From the NCBI GenBank assembly GCA_017621055.1, contig JAGATX010000009.1, forward strand, positions 88,805-152,804: DNA of 64,000 nucleotides, in the 5' to 3' direction. The DNA is from Muribaculaceae bacterium. Its GTDB lineage: Bacteria > Bacteroidota > Bacteroidia > Bacteroidales > Muribaculaceae. Of the stretch, positions 1-7,864 are shown in pieces. Each line of letters begins with the position of its first letter. Positions within the stretch are counted from its first letter, which is position 1. The notes under the pieces were generated by a model. That model was not told the origin of the DNA, made no database searches, and saw only the letters and a program-made list of their open reading frames with translations. A program made the position numbers and the translations under genes.

Positions 1-845
1 AGTTCATAGCCTCGCGCTCGAAGGAGAGCATACTTCGTGAGGCGCGGCAGGTGACGCGCATGCCCGATTTCAAGGGCTATATCTCCGATCTGGGCGGCCC
101 CTCGGCCAACATGTACGCCATGGGCGGCCGCGACCGCGACAAGTGCCGGCGGTGCCTGCGGCCGTCGTGCCTGCATCCGTCGCCATGCCCCAACCTCAAC
201 ACCGACCACCGGCCTCTGCTCGATATCTATCATGCCGTCGACGCGCTGCCGGGTGTGAAGAAGAGCTTTGTGGGCTCCGGTGTGCGCTACGATCTGAGCA
301 TGCACCGCACGGGTCGCCCCGACGTCGACGCCGCCAGCCGCCGATACAACGAGGAGCTGATAACGTCGCACGTGAGCGGACGGCTCAAAGTGGCGCCCGA
401 ACACACCGAAGACAGCGTGTTAGGGCTCATGCGCAAGCCGTCGTTCACCCTCTTCGGCGAGTTCAAGAAGCTCTTCGACAGCATAAACACGCGCAGCGGC
501 CTGCGCCAGCAGATAATACCCTATTTCATATCGTCGCACCCCGGCTGCACCCTCGCCGACATGGCGGAGCTCGCCGCCAAGACCAAGGCCCTGAATTTCC
601 ATCTGGAACAGGTGCAGGATTTCACGCCCACACCCATGACGCTGGCCACGGAGATGTACTATACCGGCATCCATCCCTACACCGGACGCCAGGTGAGCGT
701 GCCTCGCTCGCCGCAGCAGAAAGAGGCACAGCGGCAGTTCTTTTTCTGGTACGACGCCACCTACAGAGCGTCGATAATCCGGGCTCTCCATGCCATCGGA
801 CGTCCGGATCTGACGGCAAAACTATTCGGACGAAAACCACGCTGA
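1..845 (+). CDS. ygiQ: YgiQ-family radical SAM protein, 3' part
   Basis: The reading frame is open from the left edge (first full codon at 3), so the N-terminal part with the radical SAM CxxxCxxC core lies outside. The visible 280 residues are the C-terminal half of a UPF0313/YgiQ protein: a cysteine-rich stretch (CRRCLRPSCLHPSPC), the conserved KVAPEHTEDSVLGLMRKPS segment, PYFISSHPGC and HLEQVQDFTPTPMT, ending in the DUF3362-type tail. Members are Fe-S/SAM enzymes of unknown reaction. A GTG at 51 and ATG at 60 are internal codons, not starts, because homology-like sequence continues upstream. The 7-bp hairpin after the stop may end the transcript. Confidence 0.9.
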   Translation, partial: FIASRSKESILREARQVTRMPDFKGYISDLGGPSANMYAMGGRDRDKCRRCLRPSCLHPSPCPNLNTDHRPLLDIYHAVDALPGVKKSFVGSGVRYDLSMHRTGRPDVDAASRRYNEELITSHVSGRLKVAPEHTEDSVLGLMRKPSFTLFGEFKKLFDSINTRSGLRQQIIPYFISSHPGCTLADMAELAAKTKALNFHLEQVQDFTPTPMTLATEMYYTGIHPYTGRQVSVPRSPQQKEAQRQFFFWYDATYRASIIRALHAIGRPDLTAKLFGRKPR

Positions 846-870
846 GGTAGACTGCGCGCTCAGACGTGGA

Positions 871-897
871 CCACACCGAGGGTGTGGATAAATTTTC
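871..897 (+). terminator. Possible ygiQ terminator
   Basis: CCACACC, loop GAG, GGTGTGG (perfect 7-bp stem at 871-887) followed by ATAAATTTTC. The T-tract is weak, so termination is possible rather than certain. Confidence 0.45.
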
Positions 898-995
898 TAC
901 AATAGACAGCATTTTGTGAAAAATGTTCCACCATAAGTTGTCAAAACGGCGACAAAAGTGTTAAAATTAGGAGTGTTTAATATTAATTAACGAAT

Positions 996-1006
996 GGGGG
1001 GGGGGG
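996..1006 (+). repeat. G(11) homopolymer upstream of the fimbrial operon
   Basis: Eleven consecutive G residues, the only long homopolymeric G run I noticed in the window. It ends 21 bp before a TAATTTTG -7 motif, so it occupies the place where a -33 TTG would be expected (19-21 bp spacing). It is flanked by a 7-bp inverted pair, ACGAATG (990-996) and CATTCGT (1036-1042). Such runs are prone to slipped-strand length change. Confidence 0.85.
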
Positions 1007-1027
1007 TAAAAATATTGTTGATTTTAG

Positions 1028-1035
1028 TAATTTTG
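1028..1035 (+). promoter_or_regulatory. Candidate fimbrial operon promoter -7 element
   Basis: TAATTTTG fits the Bacteroidetes TAnnTTTG -7 consensus. No TTG lies at the usual 19-21 bp; that position is taken by the end of the G run. Transcription would start near 1040, leaving a leader of about 140 nt before the ATG at 1183. Confidence 0.5.
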
Positions 1036-1182
1036 CATTCGTATTAGCCCGAAATTGGTTTTTGCTATAAAAAAGATTTACTGTTAAAACAACATTTGAC
1101 CATCATTTATTAACCACATAAGCGAATTTGGCAGTGAAGCCACTCACATATCAGATTCGCATCTTGCATATCAACATCGGAC

Positions 1183-1764
1183 ATGAAGTCAAAACTCCTC
1201 ATAGCACTCATAGCCTTGTTGTCGTGTCATTTTATCGCGCGCGCGCAGGACGTGGCCGTGAAGACCAATCTGCTTTATGACGCCCTGCTGACAGTCGATG
1301 CCGGCGTGGAGGTCGGCGTGGCTCCGCAGTGGACTGTAGAGCTCACAGGCAATCTCAACGCATGGACCATATCCGACCGCCGCTGGAAACAATGGAATTT
1401 CCAGCCGGAAGCCCGCTATTGGTTCTGCCGCGCCTTTGCCGGCCATTTTGTTGGCGCACACCTTATCGGCGGCCAGTACAATTTCGGCAACCTGAACATG
1501 GATTTCAAGTTTCTGGGCACCGACTTCGCCAAGCTCAAGGAGCACCGCTATCAGGGCTGGATGGCCGGCGCGGGCATAGCCTACGGCTACACGTGGCTCT
1601 TCGACAAACACTGGAGCATGGAGGCCGAGATAGGCATAGGCTGGATCTACACGCGCTACGACGAATTCGAATGCCGCGACTGCGGCCAGCGTATCCGCAA
1701 AAACCATCCGCACAACTACGTAGGTCCCACCAAGGCCGCCCTCAACCTTATATATAACTTCTGA
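1183..1764 (+). CDS. DUF3575 outer-membrane protein of fimbrial locus
   Basis: 193 residues with a signal peptide (about 1-21, ending ARAQD) and no lipobox cysteine. The rest alternates aromatic and glycine-rich strands (VAVKTNLLYDALLTVDAGVE, EARYWF, GAHLIGGQYNF, GAGIAYGYTW, LNLIYNF) and ends in phenylalanine, as small outer-membrane beta-barrels do. This is the DUF3575 pattern, a family that commonly precedes DUF3868 and Mfa-type genes in Bacteroidales. It has two cysteines (FECRDCGQ). It sits 5 bp before the DUF3868 gene and is first in the operon. A role in fimbrial assembly or surface exposure is inferred from context only. Confidence 0.85.
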   Translation: MKSKLLIALIALLSCHFIARAQDVAVKTNLLYDALLTVDAGVEVGVAPQWTVELTGNLNAWTISDRRWKQWNFQPEARYWFCRAFAGHFVGAHLIGGQYNFGNLNMDFKFLGTDFAKLKEHRYQGWMAGAGIAYGYTWLFDKHWSMEAEIGIGWIYTRYDEFECRDCGQRIRKNHPHNYVGPTKAALNLIYNF

Positions 1765-1769
1765 GCGCA

Positions 1770-3230
1770 ATGAAAACAATGAAACAGAGCATTATCGCCG
1801 CCGTCACGGCGCTTTTCTGCACTTTCGGAGCTTTCGGTGCCCCCAGCGGCTCGCTCCTGAAGGTTAAGGACGTGAACGTCAACGTCAGCGAGGGCATCCT
1901 CACGGTCAAGATGACCATCGACCCCCATTCCGTGCGCCCCGGCATCGACCGCGAGGTGCGCTTCACGCCGGTAGTCCGCGCCATCGGCGCCGCCGACTCG
2001 CTGGAACTGCCCATGGTCACCATCGCCGGCAAAAACCGATATATCCTTGCCGAACGTGCCGGCTTCATCGATGCCGGCGAGCGCATATACCGTTCCGGCA
2101 AAGGAAACGACATTGAATACCGCGCCGAAGTGGCCGCACAGCCCTGGATGGACCGCTGCCGCATCGACGTGCGCGAGCAGACCGCCAACTGCTGCGACCC
2201 CATCTCGCCGCTGGCCGAAACGCCCGTTGCCGAACTGGATCTCCGCGCCGTGCCCGCCGCACCGGCCTACCGCTACATAGCTCTCACCGCCGACAGCACC
2301 GTGGAACTCGAAGCCGAAGGCCGCGCATTTATGGATTTCGTGGTGAACCGCACCGAACTGCGGCCCACTTACCGCAACAACCGCCGCGAGATTGCCAAAA
2401 TTCTGGAAAGCATAGATTTTGTACGTAACGACAGCGACGCCACCATAACGCGGGTAACCTTCAAAGGCTACGCCTCGCCCGAAGGACCGTGGGATAACAA
2501 CGTGCGTCTGGCCATGGGCCGCACAAACACCCTGAAGGAGTATGTGCGCGACCTCTACAACTTCTCGCCGGACATCATGCACAGCGACTACGAGCCCGAG
2601 GACTGGGACGGTCTTCGCCGCTGGGTGGAGCAGTGCACTCTGCCTAACCGCCAGGGCATAATGGAGGTCATCAACTCCGATCTGGCTCCCGACCCCAAGG
2701 ATCACGAGCTGCGCCGCCGTTTCCCGGCCGACTATGCCGTTATCCTGGACAGCGTCTACCCGGCGCTCCGTCACTCCGACTACACCATCCGCTACTCCAT
2801 CCGCACATATGTGGATATCGAGGAGCTCAAGCGGGTGTTCGCATCGGCTCCCGAGCGGCTGCGTCCCGTCGATTTCTACCGCATAGCCTCCACCTACCCC
2901 GAAGGCAGCGACGATTACGATAACGTGATGCTCACCGCCGTGCGTTACTATCCCAACGACACGCAGGTGAATATCAACGCCGCCAATATAGCCATGCGCC
3001 ACGGCGACCTCGAGGCCGCTCGCCGCTATGTCGCCAAGGCCGGCGGCAGTGCCGACGCCGAATATACCCGCGCCGTGCTCGCCGCCCAGACAGGCGATGA
3101 CAACACCGCCATGCAGCTGCTGGAGCGCGCCGCCTCTCTTGGTTGCGAAGCTGCCGCCGACGAGCTGCAGCGCGTAAACGCCCTCCGCGCCGGACGCAAG
3201 GTCAAATACCTTATTAATATAACGGAATAA
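1770..3230 (+). CDS. DUF3868/OmpA-like fimbrial locus protein
   Basis: 486 residues. It has a signal peptide (about 1-23, ending GAFGA), then an N-terminal beta-rich DUF3868-like region. Around residues 185-270 there is an OmpA-C-like domain: VRNDSDATITRVTFKGYASPEGPxxxN with LAMGRTNTLKEYV, matching the peptidoglycan-binding OmpA pattern GYASPEG..N..LA..RA. The C-terminal third is helical and TPR-like (DLEAARRYVAKAG, NTAMQLLERAASLG). A likely job is a periplasmic or outer-membrane tether for the fimbrial machinery. That role is inference; the OmpA-like domain is what the sequence shows. It is followed by a 140-bp gap before the major fimbrillin. Confidence 0.82.
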   Translation: MKTMKQSIIAAVTALFCTFGAFGAPSGSLLKVKDVNVNVSEGILTVKMTIDPHSVRPGIDREVRFTPVVRAIGAADSLELPMVTIAGKNRYILAERAGFIDAGERIYRSGKGNDIEYRAEVAAQPWMDRCRIDVREQTANCCDPISPLAETPVAELDLRAVPAAPAYRYIALTADSTVELEAEGRAFMDFVVNRTELRPTYRNNRREIAKILESIDFVRNDSDATITRVTFKGYASPEGPWDNNVRLAMGRTNTLKEYVRDLYNFSPDIMHSDYEPEDWDGLRRWVEQCTLPNRQGIMEVINSDLAPDPKDHELRRRFPADYAVILDSVYPALRHSDYTIRYSIRTYVDIEELKRVFASAPERLRPVDFYRIASTYPEGSDDYDNVMLTAVRYYPNDTQVNINAANIAMRHGDLEAARRYVAKAGGSADAEYTRAVLAAQTGDDNTAMQLLERAASLGCEAAADELQRVNALRAGRKVKYLINITE

Positions 3231-3370
3231 CCTGCCGACGTCCCACCGGGTCGCCGGTCACCATCCCGACAGAGCGTTGCCCTGCCGGCCGTAGGTTGCC
3301 CTGGTGCAACATCAAAGAAACCACTCGAATAATAATTATAATCAACAATAATAACTCAAATTTTTATCAC

Positions 3371-5194
3371 ATGAAGTATCTAAGCAATTTTGCACTCGGA
3401 CTCGGCGCACTTGCTCTCGCAGCATCGTGCTCCAACGATGAGCCCGTCAACAACGGCAACGTGCAGATCCCCGAAGGCCAGCAGGCCTACATGCGCGTCA
3501 ACGTACAGAGCGCCGACAACGGTTCGCGCAGCACTGTCATCGGCGGCTATGAATACGGCGACGCCCAGGAGCATGCCGTAGCCAACGCCCATTTCTTCTT
3601 CTTCGATGCCGACGGTATCTATGTGGGCAGCGCCAACATCTGGAAAGACGGCCAGGACGGCGGCACTCCCAATATCGAATACATGGGTTCCAACGTTCTC
3701 GTTCTCGATAACCTGGACAGCAACACCTATCCCAACTACGTGCTCACCGTGCTCAACCGTCCCGCCGGCTTCAACCCCACCGCCGGTCAGACTGCCGCCG
3801 ACATCACCCGCGAACTCACAGAGTTCGGCGCTCTCGGCAATTTCGTGATGAGCACTTCGAGCTACTACACCCCCGCCGCCGACGCTGCCTCCGACAAGCA
3901 CCATGCCAACGCATATCCTTACCTGACCAAACTCAACCCCGAGGACTTCTTCCTGCAGCCTGTGGGTTCCAAACCCACCGCCGCAGAAATCGCCGCCCTC
4001 ACTCCCGTGGATATCTACGTGGAGCGCGTGGCAGCAAAGGTGAAACTCAATGTTACGGCATCGGCAAGCGTGACCACCGCAGGTGGCGACAAGCTCTTCA
4101 AGGTCGACGCTACCGTTGCCGGCGACCCCAACGGTGAACTCGAAGGCTCTCTGGCCGGCACCGATCTCTATGTCAAGATCATCGGCTGGGACCTCACCAA
4201 CACCGTAAACAAGAGCTACATGGCCAAGCAGCTGCTCCCCGCCTGGGAAGGCACGGAACCCTTCACCGCCTGGCAGCCCGCCTACACCGACCACCGCTCG
4301 TTCTGGGCTGAGTCGTGGGTTTATGCCGACAACAGCGCCGCTCCCACCACTCCCATCCGTCCCGCCGCTGACCGCTTCTCTTACAAGAGCTTCAGCGAGC
4401 TTGCCCAGCACCTCGGGGATGTTGCATACTGCAACGAGAACACCAACACCCCGCTCAATATCGGCGGCACTGTGATCGGCGAAGGCTCCAGCACCCAGTA
4501 TGCCGTAATCCCCAGCTACGTTACATCCGTGATGGTCAAGGCTCAGGTGACCGACGCCACCGGCACCGGCCTCGATCTGGTGAAGGTGAACGGTCTGCTG
4601 TTTACCTACGATCAGTACAAGAGCTACATCCTCGGCGGCATGAAGGCCGACCACGCACTGCCTTACTACATCCGCACCGGCGAAGCTCCCAACTACACCT
4701 ACACCCGGATCGGCGAAAACCTCGGCGATTTCGCAGTTGTATCCGCCAACGAGACCAGTCCTACACTCGTGAAACTGAGCTACGCCCCCGCCACCACCCC
4801 CTCGCTGTGGAAACGCACCGGCGGCAACGAAATCGACGGCTACACCTACGAGGCCACCAACGTCACCACTATCAACGACGCTTTCAACACTTATCAGAAC
4901 AGCCTCCAGGTTGAAGGTTTCAAGGGCGGCGACATGTACTACAACATACCCATCGAGCACTTCGCCAACAATGGCGCGGCACAGATGCCTGTTGACCACG
5001 AAGGTTACTACGGCGTTGTCCGCAACCACTACTACACTGTCAACATCACCAGCGTGAACCAGCTCGGCCACGGTGTGTTCGATCCTGACAAAGATATCAT
5101 CAACAACGAGACCGATCCCACTCACCGCTACTACCTCGCTGCCAAGATCAACATCCTTGCCTGGAAGATCATCACTCAGAACACCGATATCTGA
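3371..5194 (+). CDS. Mfa1-family major fimbrillin
   Basis: 607 residues, starting at ATG 3371, where a lipoprotein signal begins (ALALAASCS, lipobox cysteine near residue 21). An in-frame TTG at 3296 would add 25 residues in front and hide the signal, so I reject it. Mfa1-like features are NAHFFFFDADG, a central HRSFWAESW motif, and the C-terminal block EGYYGVVRNHYYTVNI ending INILAWKIITQNTDI. In this fold family the subunit is lipidated, exported, proteolytically matured and polymerised by strand exchange. Its position in front of an Mfa2-type gene and an intrinsic terminator fits the most abundant subunit. The leader (3231-3370) has no visible Shine-Dalgarno. Confidence 0.88.
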   Translation: MKYLSNFALGLGALALAASCSNDEPVNNGNVQIPEGQQAYMRVNVQSADNGSRSTVIGGYEYGDAQEHAVANAHFFFFDADGIYVGSANIWKDGQDGGTPNIEYMGSNVLVLDNLDSNTYPNYVLTVLNRPAGFNPTAGQTAADITRELTEFGALGNFVMSTSSYYTPAADAASDKHHANAYPYLTKLNPEDFFLQPVGSKPTAAEIAALTPVDIYVERVAAKVKLNVTASASVTTAGGDKLFKVDATVAGDPNGELEGSLAGTDLYVKIIGWDLTNTVNKSYMAKQLLPAWEGTEPFTAWQPAYTDHRSFWAESWVYADNSAAPTTPIRPAADRFSYKSFSELAQHLGDVAYCNENTNTPLNIGGTVIGEGSSTQYAVIPSYVTSVMVKAQVTDATGTGLDLVKVNGLLFTYDQYKSYILGGMKADHALPYYIRTGEAPNYTYTRIGENLGDFAVVSANETSPTLVKLSYAPATTPSLWKRTGGNEIDGYTYEATNVTTINDAFNTYQNSLQVEGFKGGDMYYNIPIEHFANNGAAQMPVDHEGYYGVVRNHYYTVNITSVNQLGHGVFDPDKDIINNETDPTHRYYLAAKINILAWKIITQNTDI

Positions 5195-5221
5195 TAGCGC
5201 ATACAGCTGACACATATTCAC

Positions 5222-5257
5222 AAAGAGCCGGTGCCAATGCCGGCGCCGGCTCTTTTT
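5222..5257 (+). terminator. Intrinsic terminator after the major fimbrillin
   Basis: AAAGAGCCGG (5222-5231) pairs with CCGGCTCTTT (5246-5255), with more G/C pairing inside, and is followed by T residues to 5257. It lies inside the fimbrial cluster, so it probably acts as a partial terminator reducing transcription of the minor subunits. Confidence 0.75.
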
Positions 5258-5290
5258 CAATTATATATTTTCAATTATAAATTTTCAATT
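5254..5290. repeat. Three 14-bp tandem TTTTCAATT repeats
   Basis: TTTTCAATTATA occurs at 5254-5265 and 5268-5279, and TTTTCAATT at 5282-5290, all in 14-bp register, immediately after the terminator and about 100 bp before the Mfa2-type gene. They may be duplicated AT-rich spacer or protein-binding sites. Confidence 0.6.
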
Positions 5291-5393
5291 TCTATGTTTT
5301 TTATCCGATTTTTCTCCTCATAGCGGCCTTCCGTGTTTTTTATTTAATTGACCAGCATTGCCGCAATAACCAAACACAATAAACCTCATTATC

Positions 5394-6446
5394 GTGATAC
5401 GATTTTTTTACAATAGCTTACGCCATATCTACGCCGCTATCCTCGTCGCCGCAGCAGCCAGCCTTGCGGGTTGCGACAGCTTTATCTATGACGACGAAGG
5501 CGATTGCGATCCCTACTACAAGGTGCGCTTTGTCTACGATATGAACATGAAGTTTGCCGACGCCTTCCCGCAGGAAGTCTACGAGGTGACGCTTTATGTT
5601 GTTGACGATGCCACCGGAAAGATAGTGTGGTCGCACCACGAAAGCAGCGAGGCGTTGCGGCAGGACGGTTATCTTATGGATGTCGACGGCCTCGAACCGG
5701 GCACCTACAGTCTGATAGCGTGGGCCGGAGAGGGTCACACCACCTCCTTTGCCGTTCGCGAGGCCACGCGCCACACCGATCTGCAGTGCAGCCTTATCCG
5801 CACACGCGGCGAAAACGGCAATGCCGAGAGCCGCAATGACCTCAAGCGGCTGTATCATGGCAAACTCATGGCGCAGACCTTCCCTGGCGAGCAGGGCGTG
5901 CACGTCTATACCGTGCCTCTTGTGAAGAATACCAACGATATCCACATAGTGCTTCAGCACCTCAACGGCACGCCCGTGGATGCCGACGACTTCATTTTCA
6001 CCGTCGAGGACGCCAACGGCAACATGGACTGGGACAACAGCCTGATGCCTGACGAGACCATCACCTATCATGCGTGGGCCGTGAACTCCGCCAGCGCCGG
6101 TGTGGACATCCCCGAAGAACTCGACCCCGACGCCCACTCACGCGCGATAACCAATGTTTCGGCATGCGTGGCCGACCTCACCGTGGCCCGCCTGATGGAA
6201 GACAGGCGCGACAAAGCCATGCTCAAGGTCTATAACGCCGATTCCGGCGAGAATATAATATCTGTGCCGCTGGTAGACTACTGCCTGATGGTCAAAGGCC
6301 ACTACCGCCCGATGGATGATCAGGAATATCTCGACCGCCAGGACGACTATTCCATGGTCTTCTTCCTCGACCGCAACGACAAGTGGCTGAACACCGTAAT
6401 AATGATCAATTCCTGGAAGGTCATTATCCAGAACACCGGCGTTTGA
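5394..6446 (+). CDS. FimB/Mfa2-family fimbrial anchor lipoprotein
   Basis: 350 residues. The start is GTG at 5394, the only initiator upstream of the lipoprotein signal (ILVAAAASLAGC, cysteine near residue 27); the next ATG falls inside the mature protein. The mature part has the Mfa2 pattern: YYKVRFVYDMNM near the N-terminus, a beta-sandwich with YEVTLYVVDD and GTYSLIAWAGEG, and a terminal strand WKVIIQNTGV resembling the major subunit's end. Known Mfa2/FimB proteins anchor the fimbrial shaft to the outer membrane and limit its length. It follows the internal terminator, in keeping with a low-copy component. Confidence 0.87.
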   Translation: MIRFFYNSLRHIYAAILVAAAASLAGCDSFIYDDEGDCDPYYKVRFVYDMNMKFADAFPQEVYEVTLYVVDDATGKIVWSHHESSEALRQDGYLMDVDGLEPGTYSLIAWAGEGHTTSFAVREATRHTDLQCSLIRTRGENGNAESRNDLKRLYHGKLMAQTFPGEQGVHVYTVPLVKNTNDIHIVLQHLNGTPVDADDFIFTVEDANGNMDWDNSLMPDETITYHAWAVNSASAGVDIPEELDPDAHSRAITNVSACVADLTVARLMEDRRDKAMLKVYNADSGENIISVPLVDYCLMVKGHYRPMDDQEYLDRQDDYSMVFFLDRNDKWLNTVIMINSWKVIIQNTGV

Positions 6447-6487
6447 CCGATGCCGGCAAAGATATCCAATAGGTTTACAATTCAAAC

Positions 6488-7864
6488 ATGCGATTTATCC
6501 ATTCTCTTATAGTATCGGTACTTGCGGCAGCTCTCGCGGCTGTCGTGGCGACGTCGTGCAGCGGCGCCGACGAGCCCCTTATCCCGGAAGGCGAGGGGTC
6601 CTCCATGGGTGCCGAGGCCTCGTTCATCCTGGAGGTGAACGGTGAGAATAGCGGTTCGCGTGCTCCTTCTGTTCCGGCGGGCGGCTACGACCCCGGTGCC
6701 GGCTACGAAAACTATATCGATATACCCGGACGCGATTTCCGCTTCTACTTTTTCGACGCCAACGATAAATTCATCGATACTCTGGAGATAACGATGCTGC
6801 AGCCGGTGGGCACGAGCGCACATGCCAAGCGCTACCGTGTGGACGGACGTCTGCCTGCGGCGCTCGCCACGCAGCCCTTCAAGGTGGTGGCTCTGGCAAA
6901 CTGGGGCCGCGACAACTACCCCGACTCACCTTCGACCATCGATGATCTGTTCGACACGCAGTATACTTTCGCTCCCTCGCGCATGGCGCTGAGCGAGACC
7001 AACACCGTGCCCCTCTATGGCGTGACTAACCTGCTCACCGACATCCGCTTCAACTCCGAAAACTGGACCGACCTCGGCAAAATCCACCTGTTGCGCGCCT
7101 TCGCAAAGGTAGAGGTGCGCGTGGCCGAACAGTGCGCCGCAACTCTAAAATCGGTGACGATGACGCGCTACAACACGGGCGGATACAATGCTCCCGCCGG
7201 CGTGACCCTGCAGGATCAGTATGTGCACAACAACTACGACACCGACTATACCGGCGCCGCATATGTGCCGGAGGGCGTGGGTGTGGGCACCGATCTGGTC
7301 ATGATGCCTATGGCCGGCGGCGGTTTCATTGCCTATGTGCCGGAATACCGCAATGTGGGTGTTGGCAGCGCTAACCGCACGCGCTTCATCCTGCGTTTTG
7401 TCGGCGAAGACGACTCCAAGAGCTACTCTCTGGAGTTCGCACGCTTCGACGACCCCACGCAGCCGCCGATGGACATCCTCCGCAACGTATGGTATCGGTT
7501 CATAGTGAATAAAATCGACGATAACATCGATATCAAGATCCACTGCAAGGTACAGGTCGTGCCTTATTCGCAGGTAGTGCTCAACCCCGAGTTCGGCCTG
7601 TTGATAGGTTCCAAGTTGGTTGCCATCCGCGATGCCGACGGAAATATTCTTTACTATTACGACCGCGAGACCGGGCTGTACTATTACGACCCCAACGGGC
7701 TGTCGCCTGTGGGCAAGGAGCCCTACCCGGGTCTGATGAAAGACCCTGTCAAGGGCTGGAACATTGTCCGCGACGACTTCGGTCGTTTCAAGTACTACTA
7801 CGACCCCGCCACCGGCAAATACTACAACATTGACCGCGAAGAAATACCGGATCCTACAAGATGA
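6488..7864 (+). CDS. Fimbrillin-family minor subunit with Tyr-rich tail
   Basis: 458 residues with a lipoprotein signal (LAAVVATSCSG, cysteine near 24). Residues about 75-375 look like a two-domain fimbrillin (FRFYFFDAND, KVVALANWG, HLLRAFAKVEVRV, WYRFIVNKIDDNIDIKI). Unlike its neighbours it does not end at the presumed donor strand. About 80 extra residues follow, with two tyrosine motifs, LYYYDRETGLYYYDPNG and FKYYYDPATGKYYNI, ending EEIPDPTR. The tail motif resembles WW-domain or YD-type repeats only superficially. The stop overlaps the next ATG (ATGA at 7861), implying translational coupling to the large tip candidate. Function is inferred: accessory or adaptor subunit below the tip. Confidence 0.8.
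   Translation: MRFIHSLIVSVLAAALAAVVATSCSGADEPLIPEGEGSSMGAEASFILEVNGENSGSRAPSVPAGGYDPGAGYENYIDIPGRDFRFYFFDANDKFIDTLEITMLQPVGTSAHAKRYRVDGRLPAALATQPFKVVALANWGRDNYPDSPSTIDDLFDTQYTFAPSRMALSETNTVPLYGVTNLLTDIRFNSENWTDLGKIHLLRAFAKVEVRVAEQCAATLKSVTMTRYNTGGYNAPAGVTLQDQYVHNNYDTDYTGAAYVPEGVGVGTDLVMMPMAGGGFIAYVPEYRNVGVGSANRTRFILRFVGEDDSKSYSLEFARFDDPTQPPMDILRNVWYRFIVNKIDDNIDIKIHCKVQVVPYSQVVLNPEFGLLIGSKLVAIRDADGNILYYYDRETGLYYYDPNGLSPVGKEPYPGLMKDPVKGWNIVRDDFGRFKYYYDPATGKYYNIDREEIPDPTR

Larger units (their letters stand above)
846..1182. other. Non-coding region upstream of the fimbrial operon
   Basis: 337 bp without a credible gene. From left to right it holds a 7-bp hairpin after ygiQ, an AT-rich stretch with TTAATATTAA and TTAATTAA palindromes (about 979-990), an 11-G run, a TAATTTTG -7 motif, and a roughly 140-nt AT-rich leader. 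The leader can fold at 1122-1160: GCGAAT pairs with ATTCGC around an inner TGGC/GCCA stem. Confidence 0.7.

Noticed and set aside
990-1042. Invertible promoter flanked by inverted repeats
   Set aside because: The inverted pair is only 7 bp and encloses 39 bp, too short for known recombinase switches, and no invertase gene is nearby.
1716-3002. 428-codon antisense frame opposite the DUF3868 gene
   Set aside because: No motif, and the sense gene has signal peptide and OmpA-like motifs.
3380-5260. 626-codon antisense frame opposite the major fimbrillin
   Set aside because: Shadow; the sense strand encodes a clear lipobox and Mfa1 blocks.
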